From Haberlea rhodopensis (taxonomy: Eukaryota > Streptophyta > Magnoliopsida > Lamiales > Gesneriaceae), in assembly GCA_907163345.1 (NCBI GenBank), contig CAJQUN010000452.1, positions 372,001 through 436,000 of the forward strand: a stretch of 64,000 nt of DNA, in the 5' to 3' direction. Numbering within the stretch: the first letter of the stretch is position 1; every line of letters begins with the position of its first letter. The position numbers were made by a program, and so were the translations under genes. This document shows positions 36,861 through 48,599 of this stretch, piece after piece. The notes beneath the pieces were generated by a model. That model did not search any database. It was not told where the DNA came from and was given only the letters and a program-made list of their open reading frames with translations.

Positions 36861-39466
36861 GATGAGGTATGGTATATTACTGTTTTATTAGCATTATTGT
36901 GGATGTCATGCGTTGATATACATATACCGTCGCGTGTTTGACAATGAGATTGTGAATGTCAGGTGTTGACATGTACCGTCACGAGTTGACGATGTTATTT
37001 TGGATGTCATATGTTGACATATACCGTCACGGGATGACGATGACATGGTGGATGTTCTATGTAGACATGTAGTGTCATTTTGATGAATAATACGTCTGGG
37101 TGTATGCATTTAGTCATATGGTTTGAGTGCCGATGATGAGCACAAGGTGGTGTCTACGTCACCGGTTGACGAGACCATTACGCCGAGCAGGTTTGCTCGA
37201 TGGATTATTGGATGCACTGTACCGGTGAGTGTACCGCATCATGCATTTGAGGTAAATATTTTACGAGTAGTGGTACCTTTGGGTATACTCGCTGGGTTGG
37301 CTATGGCCAAGTGATAAGTGGTAAGAGTAGTTATTGAGGAAACTACTCGCTTTTGTCGATGTGACGTGTAGTAGACATGGTCACACCCACCCTTGAGGGT
37401 GTGGAAATAAATCCTAATGGATAGGATTGCATTGGGGTTGAGTAAGGACACCGGGATGTCCATTGTGCTTTGGTGTTTTGGAGAAATATTGGGTGATGAC
37501 CCAATATTCTAATTGTTTGGACTGTATGGTATACCGGAATGGAACATATGATACGTTGGTAGGTTTGGTATAAACCTAATGAGTCAGCGATCTGCTAGCC
37601 AGGTATTGTTGCAATGTTATAGTGTGCTTGTTGTAGCCATATACTGCTCGTTGGAACCGAGTTGGTAAATCGTATGAGGATAGGATGAGGGTTTTAATGG
37701 ACTCTTGTAGTCACTTTGTGGCTTAAGGTTTGAGGCAGGAAATACCTCACGGGGACGTTTATAAGTCAAATGTTTAAAGGACTTGTACTGGGATAGCTCA
37801 ATTCTATTTGGAGGACCAACGTGAGTATCGATAAGTCATTGTTGGTTTGGATGAGAATCATTGCATATGAAATGCAATGGGGAAACACAATTGGAATCGC
37901 GAAATATAGTTAGTGGGGTGGCACTACTATGTTGGTGTATCTCTTTGAGAGATTTGAATATACTGTCATGGAGACAGCTGGTAGCGGTGGTGGATTGATT
38001 GTGAATCAGCCATGGTAAGCATTATTGGTGTTGGACCGAGTACTGGATTTATTACCTTTCGGTGAGACGTTCAAGGAGACGTCTCCGGGGAAATGCTCGA
38101 GATTGTGGAGTACTGTGGTATTAGTACAGAGCATTGTTAGAATGAGTATACGTTGTGTATGCAAATTTCGTATTGGTAATAGTTGCAAGGATGCACTATT
38201 CTGAATCGGTTGTGTATTTATTGGTTCCGATATATATTTTGGTAGAAATGTATTCAGGTTTTCCGAACGGTGGTTCGAGGTTGGAGGGTCATGGTGCATG
38301 ACATTTTCCTTGAGAGGAAGGCGGTATTGATATATCTACCATTTGGGAATCTTTGTAGACTCGATGAGTCGGTTGGTGCGGTGTTGATGTTGGAATCACA
38401 CCTTTGATCATTGGTTCGTCAAACATCATTCTCCGCGATGTGAGAATAACTAGGGATTGACAGTTGTTTTTGGGGCTTTGGGGTATGATTGGAGATACCC
38501 GAGTCGATTGCATTGGGTATGCATGTTGTATTGGTACTTGGGCATATATACCAGTATGTGTATACGAATGCCAGCATTTATTTGGTCCTCGTCGAGCATC
38601 GGGTTAGCATGCTTGGATGAATGAATCTCCGGTGAGAGATTGTGGTACCTTGAGATTGGTAATCTCGATGGCACGATATATTCTGAAGAATGATCGTGAT
38701 GTTTGGTTGACTTCCTCCGAGGAGGAATTGTAGTATTTTGGGATCATGGTGATTCTTTACTGGTTATTTCGATAGCCTCACTGTGTATGGATTGTTGAAT
38801 CCTGGTGTAAACGAGGGATGACCAGGATTCAGATTTATTGGGTGTCGTGGTTGACACGTGTGGCGGGAATGTAATTGATTGTTCTCGCATGTCCTTTTGA
38901 AAACTTGAGACTTGGAGAGTCTCGATGATGTGTTTGGACCAAGATGTGATTTCTTGGAACATACGGATGTAGACGTCTTTGGAGATGTGTTTCGTGATGA
39001 TCGGTGGCCGTGAGTTGCCCAATCCGTGTTGCAAAGTGGTACAACTACTCCTTGATGGAGATGGTTTTGGAAAGCGGAAACCTGGTTTACCGTGAGTATA
39101 CTGTTGTATACTAGTGTTTTCCTTCGTGACGATGCGTGTTGGACATCGTAGGCAAGTGGTGAAGATATCATGGGATGATATTCATGTCAGAATCAGGGAG
39201 GATTCGTTTGATTTGTAGTTGATGCCAACTGACTTCTGGGATGGCTCACATCGAAGTATGTTGTCGTCTTTTGAGATTTATGATGGTTTGGGAGGTTACT
39301 CCATTCCTGAGATTGGTGCGAGATCGATGTACTCACAATTGGTACGTCGTTCATGATATGCTCATAATTCGACGGTTGTGGTTTTGTTTGGTTTGAGTAG
39401 TCTTGGCAGTACGTGGAGTACGCCTGTGCAAATTTTGAGGACGAAATTTTATTAGTGGGGGATAAT

Positions 39467-41942
39467 TGTGATGTCCGGGAATTACTAGTGTTAATCCCGG
39501 AGTGGTAATGACCTGTAATGGATTTTAATATGGCAATTATGAATTAATTGCGATGTTGGGACTTCCGATGATGTTAAATCGGGGCTCGGGATCTTTGATT
39601 TCCAATTTGGATGAGATTCTCTCATCGTGGTGAAAAACCTTGGAATTGGGTTTTTGGTGGGATATGGGGTCCGGAGTACTTTATACTGGGGCTGGTAAGG
39701 GAAATTGAGTTGGAGATATAATTATTGAAAACAGACGATTTTTAATGAATCATGATGTATTTGCGGAGGTATTGGTACTTTGGAGTCTTGGTGCTATATA
39801 TACCAAGTGGACTCGATATTCCGTCATTGCACGAATCTCTCCTCTCTCTCTCCTCTCTCGCGCTCAACCCTTTCACTTTGGAGTCTTGGTGCTATATATA
39901 CCAAGTGGACTCGATATTCCGTCATTGCACGAATCTCTCATCTCTCTCTCCTCTCTCGCGCTCAACCCTTTCCCCCAACCCTTCCCCTCTTTTCTTTTGG
40001 CACCAAATCGATGGAGGCTCGTCTTGGGAGCCCGATTTCTTGAAGAAAAACTGGTAATCTTCTTCTCCTCACTTTTAGCTTCGATTTGATTATGGTATTG
40101 TGCTTGTTGGCTAAGTTTTGAGTTGGGTTTGAGAATTGAGGGTTTTGGTTAAAAATCTAAAAAGTTGTTTTTAGTGTTTTTATTGAGTTTAATTGGTGTA
40201 TTGGAGGTGTTGAGGAAGTTAGGGGTGTTGGTTTTGAGTTTGGGTGTGAAAAACACCATTAAAGCTCGAATTTTTCGGAAACCCGCAGGTCGCGATCGAT
40301 CGCGACATGTTACTGATTTGGGAAGGCGATGAGCAGTAGCGGCGATCGATCGCGAAAAGTGAGCGATCGATCGTAGGGTCTTGGCGATCGATCGCGAGTT
40401 GTGGCGATCGACCGCGGCATGTTTATTTTCGGGCAGTGGATGTGGCGATCGATCGCGGCACTGTTCCCCTTTGATTTTCGAAAATTTTGGAAAATGTCGG
40501 GATTTTGGAATCGAAGTTTAAGTGGGCCATTTTCGGGGCAATGTCTACATTCCAATGGGAATGCTATACTTTTAAAATTGATTGGGTGGAGCCAAAGTTT
40601 AATAAAATGGAATTCTTGTTTGAGTTTTTGGCTATCATTTAAACTTTTAAAATGGAATATTTTGGGTATTATGCATGCTTAACCCGGGGTCTTTTAAAAT
40701 GGTTAATCGTCATGGATTGACGATGAGTTTAGAGGTTGTGAACGTACTTGGGCACGTGGTTGCATGCTTATGTTTGATTACGAGTTATTTATGTATTGGT
40801 ACATAGTTCATCGGGTCGCGGGACTCAGGCAAGGTTGGACTCGAACTACGAAATTATAAGGTACGTATAATGTACGAGCATAGCTTTAAATGTATTATTG
40901 CAATTGTTGTGCACGAATAATATATGGGAATTGCGATCATTTGATATGCATTGGGAATTACATGGTGCCGCTTTTGAGCGAGCAATGATTGGGATGTTGT
41001 CGCTATGGAGCGAACATCGGTTATGACGCCGCTACTGCTGAGCGTGCGTAATGATAAAATGTCGCTATCGTGGAGCGAGCAATGAACTAGAACTATGAAA
41101 TCATTTGTTAGATATATGTGATATCTATGGGTATTTATTTAGTGGTTTAATCACATTTGATTATGAAACTGGTATGGTAGGAAGGAAATTAGTTGATCAA
41201 TGAGATGATCAACTGGCTTTTGGGAATTTAATGGTTTGGTTATTTTGAGAACATGGACAATAGATGAGGATGATACCATCTAGGGAGTATCATTTAAATT
41301 CATGGCATTTACATTCTGTAAATTATGAACTGTAATATTATTATTATTCTTAAATTGGTGGTATTGTTATGCTCACCCCGTGTGGGGGCTGTCTCTGTTG
41401 TGGCAGGTGATACAGGTGCAGCAATAGCCTTGGAGTTGAGCCCGAGCTATTGATTGAGGTACTTCCAGGATTGAAGTACCAGAGCCGGTTGAATAAGTAT
41501 AACGGTAGATCCAGAGTTGAGATCGAGCTATGCATGGGAGGTGCTTCCAGGATCGAAGTGCCAGTAACGGTATTTGGTAGAATATCTTATACATTAGATA
41601 CACGTTTATTCATTGGGTGCTCTCATGTGAGCACATTTTTACGTGTATATGGAATGTATAAATGGGCATGGTTTCTCTCTCTTCATGTATTGTCTGTATG
41701 CAATTAATTATGGAATTGCTAAAGGAACTGAGAGCATGTTAGTGTATTATGAGAGTGCATGCTATGTAAATGGCCTTGGTTGGAGAATTTGAATATTATG
41801 GGGTTCTAATTCAAGAAATTGTATAGATGGTATATGATGATATGCTTGCATATGGTTTCCTTCCCCATGATAATATGATTGTATGCACTAATGGCATTGC
41901 TTAATACACTAATAACGGGTTAAAAGCACGGGGGTCCTTACA
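39467..41942 (+). repeat. 3' LTR of element B (2476 bp) with duplicated TATA segment
   Basis: A full LTR from TGTGATGTCCGGG to GGGGTCCTTACA. A 98-bp stretch carrying the TATA box (GGTGCTATATATACCAAG) is tandemly duplicated at 39777-39874 and 39875-39972; the 5' LTR has one copy. The GCGATCGATCGC cluster is at about 40292-40455. Confidence 0.88.
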
Positions 41943-42120
41943 GAGTCTATCAGTGCACTTGTCTCACGTGCACACAAGACTCCAGATGTGAAATTAAACC
42001 GCATGCACCTACAGGATCCAGTGGTGCACGTAGCTCGCAATCACCGCTATGCTCTACCATCACTTGAGTCTAGCAGTGCACTTCTCTTATATGCACCGCT
42101 GAACTCAAAGGTGTGCACTT
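41943..42120. repeat. GTGCAC repeats right of the LTR composite
   Basis: GAGTCTATCAGTGCACTTGT, CGCATGCACCTACAGGATCC, GGTGCACGTAGC and similar words. They continue the right-arm repeat family after the 20-kb LTR block and lead into the mudrA head remnant. Confidence 0.75.
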
Positions 42121-42370
42121 CCTCCCTCTTCATCAACAGGCTGCATATACCAATTCTTACTCCTAGCCGAAGCTCCAAAATGCAATTTTATCATATACAA
42201 CAACCACTGTCAAAAGACGAACATAAATAATGTTGCACAACAAAAAACATATTCCTCATAACATCTTCATTACTCAAACAACAATTAGGGTGTCCTGTGA
42301 TAACATATTTAAGACAGATTCCCTCAAGATTCAAAATCGCACCACTTAGTTGATGCAATATATATCAATT
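42121..42370 (-). pseudogene. Head of a second MULE mudrA region (inverted match to 5291-5480)
   Basis: The minus strand matches the start of the left mudrA region. A 25-nt word beginning CACCCTAATTGTTGTTTGAG is identical at 5354-5378 (plus) and 42292-42268 (minus). CTAAGTGGTG is shared at 5298-5307 and 42349-42340. GTTGATGAAG and GACAGTG follow in the same order. No further mudrA sequence is found, so only the 5' tip of the right-arm transposase gene is left. Coding status is not clear in either copy here. Confidence 0.7.
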
Positions 42371-42829
42371 GAGTGAATGAAAAACTGCAATTCACGTTTA
42401 GAACTTGTGTTTTCCTCTATGAACTTCAACAAAATCATGACCCACATCCATACCTCAATATCGATGAGCAAAACACAAAAAAGAAGAAACAAAAAGAAAA
42501 TACGAGACACAAACCAAATGTTCAAATTTTTCTTCCAATTCCAATTCGAAACAGCATACAAATATCGAGAAAGAAAACCTCACCACCAATCATTACTTCT
42601 TTCCAGACGAATCCACACTTTGTATCGTTACTTCGTTATGAATCGGAAGTTTCAAATTTTTGAAACCTATTTTATTTGAAAATATGGGTATTTTAGGAAC
42701 ATAAATGTACATTTTTTATTTATTGTTTCAAAATGGGGCATATTTGAATAAAATGTATGTAAATGTGGATTTATATAAGAAGAAAGAAATTGACCAGATT
42801 TATTTATAATATGATTTTGATAATGGTAC
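42371..42829. other. AT-rich flank of the right MULE arm
   Basis: No host gene seen. By position it would be the upstream region of the right-arm mudrA. A plus-strand frame (MNEKLQFTFRTC...) has no recognised homology and is treated as chance. Confidence 0.4.
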
Positions 42830-43821
42830 TAGACATGTCCACGATTATAAAATAACCGTGGCTCGGCCCGGAGCAGTAATCGGGTCAACGGGCCGGTTAC
42901 ACGTTGACCCAGTTCGACTGTTCCGAATCGGAACGGTTCATGGGCTATTAACCGGTGGCTCGCGAGTTTACTTTTTTTAATTAAAATTAATTGTAGGTTA
43001 CCAGATTCGAACACATAACCTCCCACTTATAAGTTTGAGACTTTACCAATGAGCTACAAGGTATTTGTATTCATTATTTGGTATTACATTATATATATAA
43101 TAATTAAATAAGTATATCTTAATTGCTAGAAACTTGATAATTTAATACTCAATTAATTAATAAAATCTTTCAAATGATTTGGCTTATCATAACTTACGAA
43201 CAACATATTAAATTAATAATTCACTAATTTTATAAGATAATATATAAACAAAAATTCATATAGACAACATGAAATATATAAATTAACAATTTCTTAATAC
43301 ATAGCATATTTATGGTTACTTATGAAATCATCTTATCATTTGTTTCTTTTTGAAATTGATAGTCACACTTGAATCTCATTTTCGACTATTTTTAACATAA
43401 CAAGAACTTTATGTAGTTTTCTCATAGCCCAATAAAAAATTATTTAATTTATCGATGCTTTAAAAGTTTTCTATCGAAAAGGAGGCTATATAATATAATT
43501 GTTATCTGAATGTCATAATCTTTATCACTTCAACAACGTTCTCAATTATCAGCTCGTCAATTACATCTTTGCAGTTATATTATTTTCTTCATTTACAATA
43601 AGTTTATAGAAAATTTAATATATGTTAAATTAATATGATTTTCTCAATCCAAATTTATATATTTATAAAAGTTTAACAGTAATCGTAACCTTAACCGGCG
43701 GTTCACGATCCTTAACCGAAAACGTTTATGAAAGTTAAGGTTAATGATCGAGTTTTTTTGAACAGTCGAATCGATAGTTCCGAACCATCTAACCGATGAT
43801 TATGAACTATAATCATGTATA
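42830..43821. mobile_element. Non-autonomous hAT element (992 bp), TSD AATGGTAC/AATGGCAC, upstream of the Tic22-like gene
   Basis: Terminal repeats TAGACATG (42830) and TATACATG (43821, minus strand), extended by CCACGATTATA against ATGATTATAGTTC. The 8-bp flanks AATGGTAC (42822-42829) and AATGGCAC (43822-43829) differ at one base. GGGCCGGTTAC / TTAACCGGTGG subterminal motifs and an internal TTCGAACACATAACCTCCC word match the 631-bp element at 19568-20198. No transposase. It ends 144 bp before the start codon at 43966. Confidence 0.87.
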
Positions 43822-43965
43822 AATGGCACTAATTTGCGATTCGCTTTGTCAATTTTATCGAGATTATCAAGAGGCCGGGGTTGCCCTTGGGTTATTTTTA
43901 TTTTTTATATTATTCAAGTAACAAGGATCTCTTGCCTCTACATTTTCTTTCAGCCTCCTCCTCGC

Positions 43966-46900
43966 ATGGCCTCAGCCGCAGACCGCCGCCGCATCTCCGC
44001 CGAACACCTTCCGCGCTTCCTCCACACGGCTGCCATAAATATATCCTCTTTCTGCACCTCCAAAGCTGCATATCTGCCGCCACGTTCTTCCAAAATCCAC
44101 CTCCCTTTCCTCCTTCCGGAGTCGCCAATCTCAGTTGCAACCCCATCCGAGTCAATCCAGCCTGATTCACTTTCCTCCGCTCAGTCAAGAGAAACCCCTT
44201 TTTCCCCATCCCCAGCAACCGAAAGCGCGCCTCCTTCAAATGCTGGTTCTGGGTTCCCTTCTACGGTTCGAATTTCAGCCGGTCGTGGTGTCGGACCGGC
44301 TTTTGTTGGACAGGTTTTCAGCATGTGTGACCTTTCCGGCACCGGTTTAATGGCTGTCTCCACTCATTTTGACATCCCTTTTATCTCAAAAAGGTATTAA
44401 TTATGAGCTAATCATAATTTACAAAGCCTCAACATCCTTTTTGTTTTATTGTAGTACGCAGGTCTATGGACTTTTTATTATCACTTTGAATTTCATATGC
44501 ATTCAAGCAAATTGTTTCTGAAGTTTCTGAAGAAGAAAATTGTTTCTAAAGAGAAAAGATGGGTCTTTTTTGTGCTTTATTAGTCATTTACCTGTGTGGC
44601 CGTGGCAGAATGCTTTTGTGCTCCCCTTCAAATTATTCGTGACTTTTTTTGGGTTTGAGGTCTAATTCTGAATTCTAGCCCTCCACAGTGCTTTAATTTG
44701 GAAACAATAAGGTTACAATTTGTCCAGGAAGCAAATTGAAACACCAAGTTCTGAGGTAGTTGGTAGCATGTTGGTGTTTATATGTTATTTTTTTTTAATT
44801 TGTCCTTTGAGATTCATGTGGCCAGGAAACATTGAGTGTTGTTTGTTCTAAATTCAGAATAAGGGCAGATGACAGGACCAATTCCTGAAATTGAATTGAC
44901 AATTGTGCTGGATGACTGATATTAAAAACGGCTGCTTGGAGTATATAGAAATTGATCCTCATAGCTGGAGACAATTACAAATGCAGCACCTTAGTATATT
45001 AATTATATTTAGGTTCCTAATTTGTCAGAGTTGGTTGATTTTTAACTTTGTTTGTCAAGTATTTTGTTTCTTTCTCGATATTCTGGCATTTACAGGCTTC
45101 CTTTTGGTGCAAGATTGCTTATTTTTCATTTGCTGGTTTTTGTGTTTTGCATGTTTTGGACGTTCTATCATGCTTTATATCCCATTAATCTTACTGATAG
45201 AACACCGGAGTGGCTGAAGAAAATGTTTGCAGCAGTCACTAAGAGTGAAAGGAATGGCCCCGTGTTTCGTTTCTTCATGGATCTTGGTGATGCTGGTATG
45301 ATTTAATAGCATTATTATCTTCCACTATGTTTTGTTTTTCGTTGAAGCGGCCCTAAAATGGCCACTGGTTTGATAGAAGATTGGCCTTTTCTTAGTGAAA
45401 TAATTCGCGTTTGATTCTTATACTTTTTGATGTGATTATGTATGATTCTAATCGGATTCTTTTGTTTCCTTGTTTGGTATGAAATCTATTTTTCAATGCT
45501 TGTGGGCTCCTCTTTTCAAGTTTTTTGTTAGGATTTTTATTGGGGTTTGAGACGGCAAACTTCTAACTCATTATATTTCCAGTTTCTTATGTAAAACAGC
45601 TCAATATACCCAGTGGTGTGGTTGGTGCCTGCCGTCTTGACATCGCGTATGAGCATTTTAAGGTGCTATCTTTTTCAGTTTCAGTGGCAAATCTTGACCA
45701 TGTTATAAATTTTTGAACTGTTTTTCATTCTTTTATCTATTATTTTTTGTTGTGCTTTCTGAGAGTCAGAGTCTACTTCCTATTTGTTTACTTCTAGTGA
45801 TTTTAAGCAAAGGCATTCATTCAGCTATTGAAATCATGTGGTGCAACTGTGTTTTTTATTTTTTTCATATGATCAATATTATTTGTATGACGACAAGATT
45901 ACAAGCCAATATGACTGCCAATCTATAAAATTTAAAGCTAAACACAGGGCTTTGAATGACGGTGATATTCCTTGCAAATTAGTCCTTGTTAGAATTTTAG
46001 GTTGCATCTGTTTGTTCTTCAAATTAAGACTAGCAACCTTTCTTACGTATAATAACATGTAAGTTTTCAATTTATTCGGCATTATACGGTGTTGTGTGAA
46101 TCTAATATTTCCACTTAAATCATGTGATACACAGGAAAAGCCCGATTTGTTTCAATTTGTTCCAAATGAGAGACAGGTTAGAGTGCCACCATTTTTCCGT
46201 GACAAAACATGATAAAACCTTCAAATAACAAGATTTGCTATCTTGTCGTGGTTTTCCATCATTTACTCCCCTGCAGGTCAAGGAAGCAAATAAACTTTTA
46301 AAGGCCTTACACAATAGTGGTGAAGAAAAGAAAATGGTCGGTGTTCCTGTTTTTAGTGCTCAAAACTTGGATATAGCCATAGCGACGAACGATGGTATCA
46401 AGTGGTGAGTTAATACGTACCATTTGTTTCGATTGGGTGAATTTCTCAAGGAATTTCTGGTATTCACATCTCATGGTAGCTCCCTTTCAAATTCATCGTT
46501 TTTCTTTTTCTCTCTTTTGGTGATACTCATGATACTAACTTTATAGGTACACTCCGTACTTTTTCGACAAGACTATGCTCGATAACATTCTTGAAGAATC
46601 GGTAGATCAGCATTTCCACGCATTAATTCAAACACGGAATTTACAACGCCGACGGGACATTGCTGACGACAACCTCTCTGCCGAAGCTATTGAAGAGATG
46701 GGAGAAAGCAATTGGGAGCCTCTAGAGGTACAAATCTACCTGTCTACCGTCATGTACTACTTAACATGGCTGAAATTACATTGGAAAATTTTTTGATGCA
46801 TGCTCCTAGTTTATGTTAATCTTCCCTGCTTTTGATAGGTTCAGGAAGTTCTGGATGAGATGGGCCATTCAGGTATACCTTTGAGTGTCGTATCAAAGGC

Positions 46901-47706
46901 TGCCGAGATTCAACTTCTATATGCTGTAGACCGAGTTCTTCTTGGGAATAGATGGCTGCGAAAAGCCACTGGAATTCAACCCAAATTCCCTTATATGGTC
47001 GACTCGTTTGAGAAAAAGTACTTTCTTGCCTTTCAACAATATTAGTTTAGTATGCATATTACATTTTTCCTTGTGAATTTATCCTGATAATTCTTGAAAC
47101 TATATTTTGCAGGAGTGCAGCTTCTTTTTCGAGAGCTAAAGAACCATGTAACTTAATATCCAGTTCTAAATGCGGGGATGATTCTCAACTTCCGAGCCCT
47201 GGAACATCATATAAAGCTGATGACAAACGAGGGCATATCCTGGATTTCCAGTTCCCATTTGGAGATTGGTTAAGTCATCCTTGGTTGAAGCAAAAACGAA
47301 ACCAGAGAAGCCTAGTCGATGTCGATTCAAGGTTTTCACCAGTCTCCTCTTCAAACCGATATTCCTTTTATTCATGATTTTCAAGATTGCGACTTTTACG
47401 TGCAGAAATGCGAACTCTACAAAGAAAGATAAAGGAAAATCATCACCTTTCCTCCCTAAGATTACAATGGTGGGTGTCTCGACGGGAGAGCCAGGAAAGA
47501 TGAACAAAGCCACTTTGAAAAAGACCATGGATGATCTAACGAAAGAACTGGAACAGGTTGAACAAGGGACGAATCAATCTGGCTCGGTTATTGACGAGGA
47601 CATGTTTGACTGGAGGGATCCGCTATTTGTGGCCAATGTTGGGGACTATTATTCTGGTTCATCAAGGACTGGCTCGGTTCGATGGGTTCGAGGATCATCA
47701 GCTTAG
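43966..47706 (+). CDS. Tic22-like family protein, nine exons, complete
   Basis: Exons: 43966-44393, 45201-45295, 45583-45662, 46135-46176, 46277-46404, 46547-46727, 46839-47017, 47113-47331, 47406-47706. All introns are GT-AG, the sum is 1653 nt, and the frame is open for 550 residues. Residues 1-105 are Ser/Pro-rich and low complexity. From about residue 106 (GRGVGPAFVGQVF) to about 300 lies a Tic22-like fold region, with FSMCDLSGTGLMAVSTHFDI, FFMDLGDAVSYVKQLN and KMVGVPVFSAQNLDIAI. The C-terminal half (GESNWEPLEVQEVLDEMG, a Lys-rich stretch, MDDLTKELEQ) is specific to the long form, as in Arabidopsis At5g62650. True Tic22 is a chloroplast intermembrane-space import factor; the role of this long branch is not established. 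I start at 43966 because the earlier in-frame ATG (43834) lies at the hAT boundary and adds a hydrophobic stretch unlike the family; this choice is not certain. Confidence 0.85.
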
Positions 47707-48290
47707 TGTTTGAACTGGCTTCATCTTTTTTATTTTCTGTAAAACCAAGTTTTAAAAATACTCTTTTAATTAGGTGAAATGGCTTAGATTTACAGTTTTG
47801 AGTTTGGTGCCACCCTTTTGTGCAAAGTTCATAATTTGTTACCGATTGATTGATGCCCACCAAAAGTTGTGTTGTCTATATAAAAGTCACAATCTTGTCT
47901 TAGACTTGACTACTTGTAATCAATACTAATAGCGAACCATGAAAAAAGCAAGCTTTTTTTATGGTAATTACAATATTGTCCTCCTACATGTTTAAAGTTG
48001 GAAATAATAGAAACTAAATCAAAAGTCACCACCAAAAACTACCCAAAATTCGTTTAAAAAAACAAAAAAACAAAGAAAACCTACGCAAAAGTTAAAGTTA
48101 TGATTTATTTTGAATTCTAAATCTAAATTTTATATAAATTATTTAATATTTCATAATAAAAAAATGAAATAACACGTATTATGCATATGTAACTCCCAGA
48201 ATATTGATGAAAGCAGTGGAATTGGTCACATTTCTCATACATTAAAAAATAAATAGAACATGAGATATCGCCACTATGAAGAACTGGTCA
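47707..48290. other. 3' flank of the Tic22-like gene, AT-rich
   Basis: Probably contains the 3' UTR of the Tic22-like gene (AT-rich, TTTTTAAAAATACTC, AATCAATACTAATAG). No further gene was recognised. Confidence 0.5.
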
Positions 48291-48312
48291 CACCGATGGA
48301 TCTGGTATTAGT

Positions 48313-48390
48313 AAAGGGTAAACTCGGTGCGAAGCTCAAATTTTTTGGGCATAATGTATGCAACATTTTGTATAATGTCAAATTCGCTGC
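48313..48390 (-). repeat. Au-SINE-like fragment 1
   Basis: AAAGGGTAAACTCGGTGCGA AGCTC followed by ATAATGTATGCAACATT resembles, on the minus strand, the 3' end of the plant Au SINE family. The middle is degenerate. Family assignment is from memory of the consensus and needs a search. Confidence 0.45.
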
Positions 48391-48460
48391 TCACCCAGCT
48401 TCTCGCCCATTATTGGAGTCTACCCTTATTCTTCAACCCTACACTCTACGTGGTATTAGT

Positions 48461-48585
48461 AAAGAGCAAACTCGATGTACGAAGTTCCCGTTATGCGCAG
48501 GGTCTAGGAAAAGGGTCGAGTCATTTAGGCCTAATGTATACAACATTTCTCTTGCAATGTAAGGAGGTTGTTTCTCCGCGATTTT
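48461..48585 (-). repeat. Au-SINE-like fragment 2
   Basis: AAAGAGCAAACTCGATGTAC GAAGTTCCCGTTATGCGCAG GGTCTAGG...TGTATACAACATTTCTCTTG CAATGTAAGGAGGTTGTTTC follows the order of the Au SINE body (minus strand). The tRNA-related 5' part with the B box is missing. It shares TGGTATTAGTAAAG with fragment 1 at the left side. Confidence 0.55.
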
Positions 48586-48599
48586 GTGTTATTAATGAT

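Larger units (their letters stand above)
32879..41942 (+). mobile_element. LTR element B (LARD-like, Ty3/gypsy type), 5' LTR truncated
   Basis: Plus-strand element. The 5' LTR is 32879-35142, lacking its first about 175 bp. The primer binding site is 35147-35158 (TGGTATCAGAGC). The internal region runs to 39450, the polypurine tract is ATTAGTGGGGGATAAT (39451-39466), and the 3' LTR is 39467-41942. About 4.3 kb of internal DNA has no recognisable gag, protease, RT or integrase, only tandem GCGATGG-type repeats and short chance frames. LTR ends (TGTGATGTCC...GGGGTCCTTACA), polypurine tract and binding site are like those of element A, so they are sister non-autonomous families. Confidence 0.82.

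Noticed and set aside
38006..39171. Cluster of minus-strand frames in element B
   Set aside because: Overlapping, low-complexity His/Thr/Ser-rich frames antisense to the element; no gag or pol motif on either strand.
42985..43070. Possible tRNA gene from the GATTCGAACACATAACC word
   Set aside because: Only a T-arm-like word; no acceptor, D-arm or anticodon stem could be paired. The same word occurs in the related hAT element at 19.8 kb.
43834..43965. Upstream in-frame ATG extending the Tic22-like protein by 44 residues
   Set aside because: The extension starts 12 bp after the hAT element, encodes a hydrophobic stretch not seen in the family, and would make the element supply the start context. 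The ATG at 43966 is preferred.
43910..44239. Minus-strand 109-residue frame opposite exon 1 of the Tic22-like gene
   Set aside because: Shadow of a biased coding exon; no homology.
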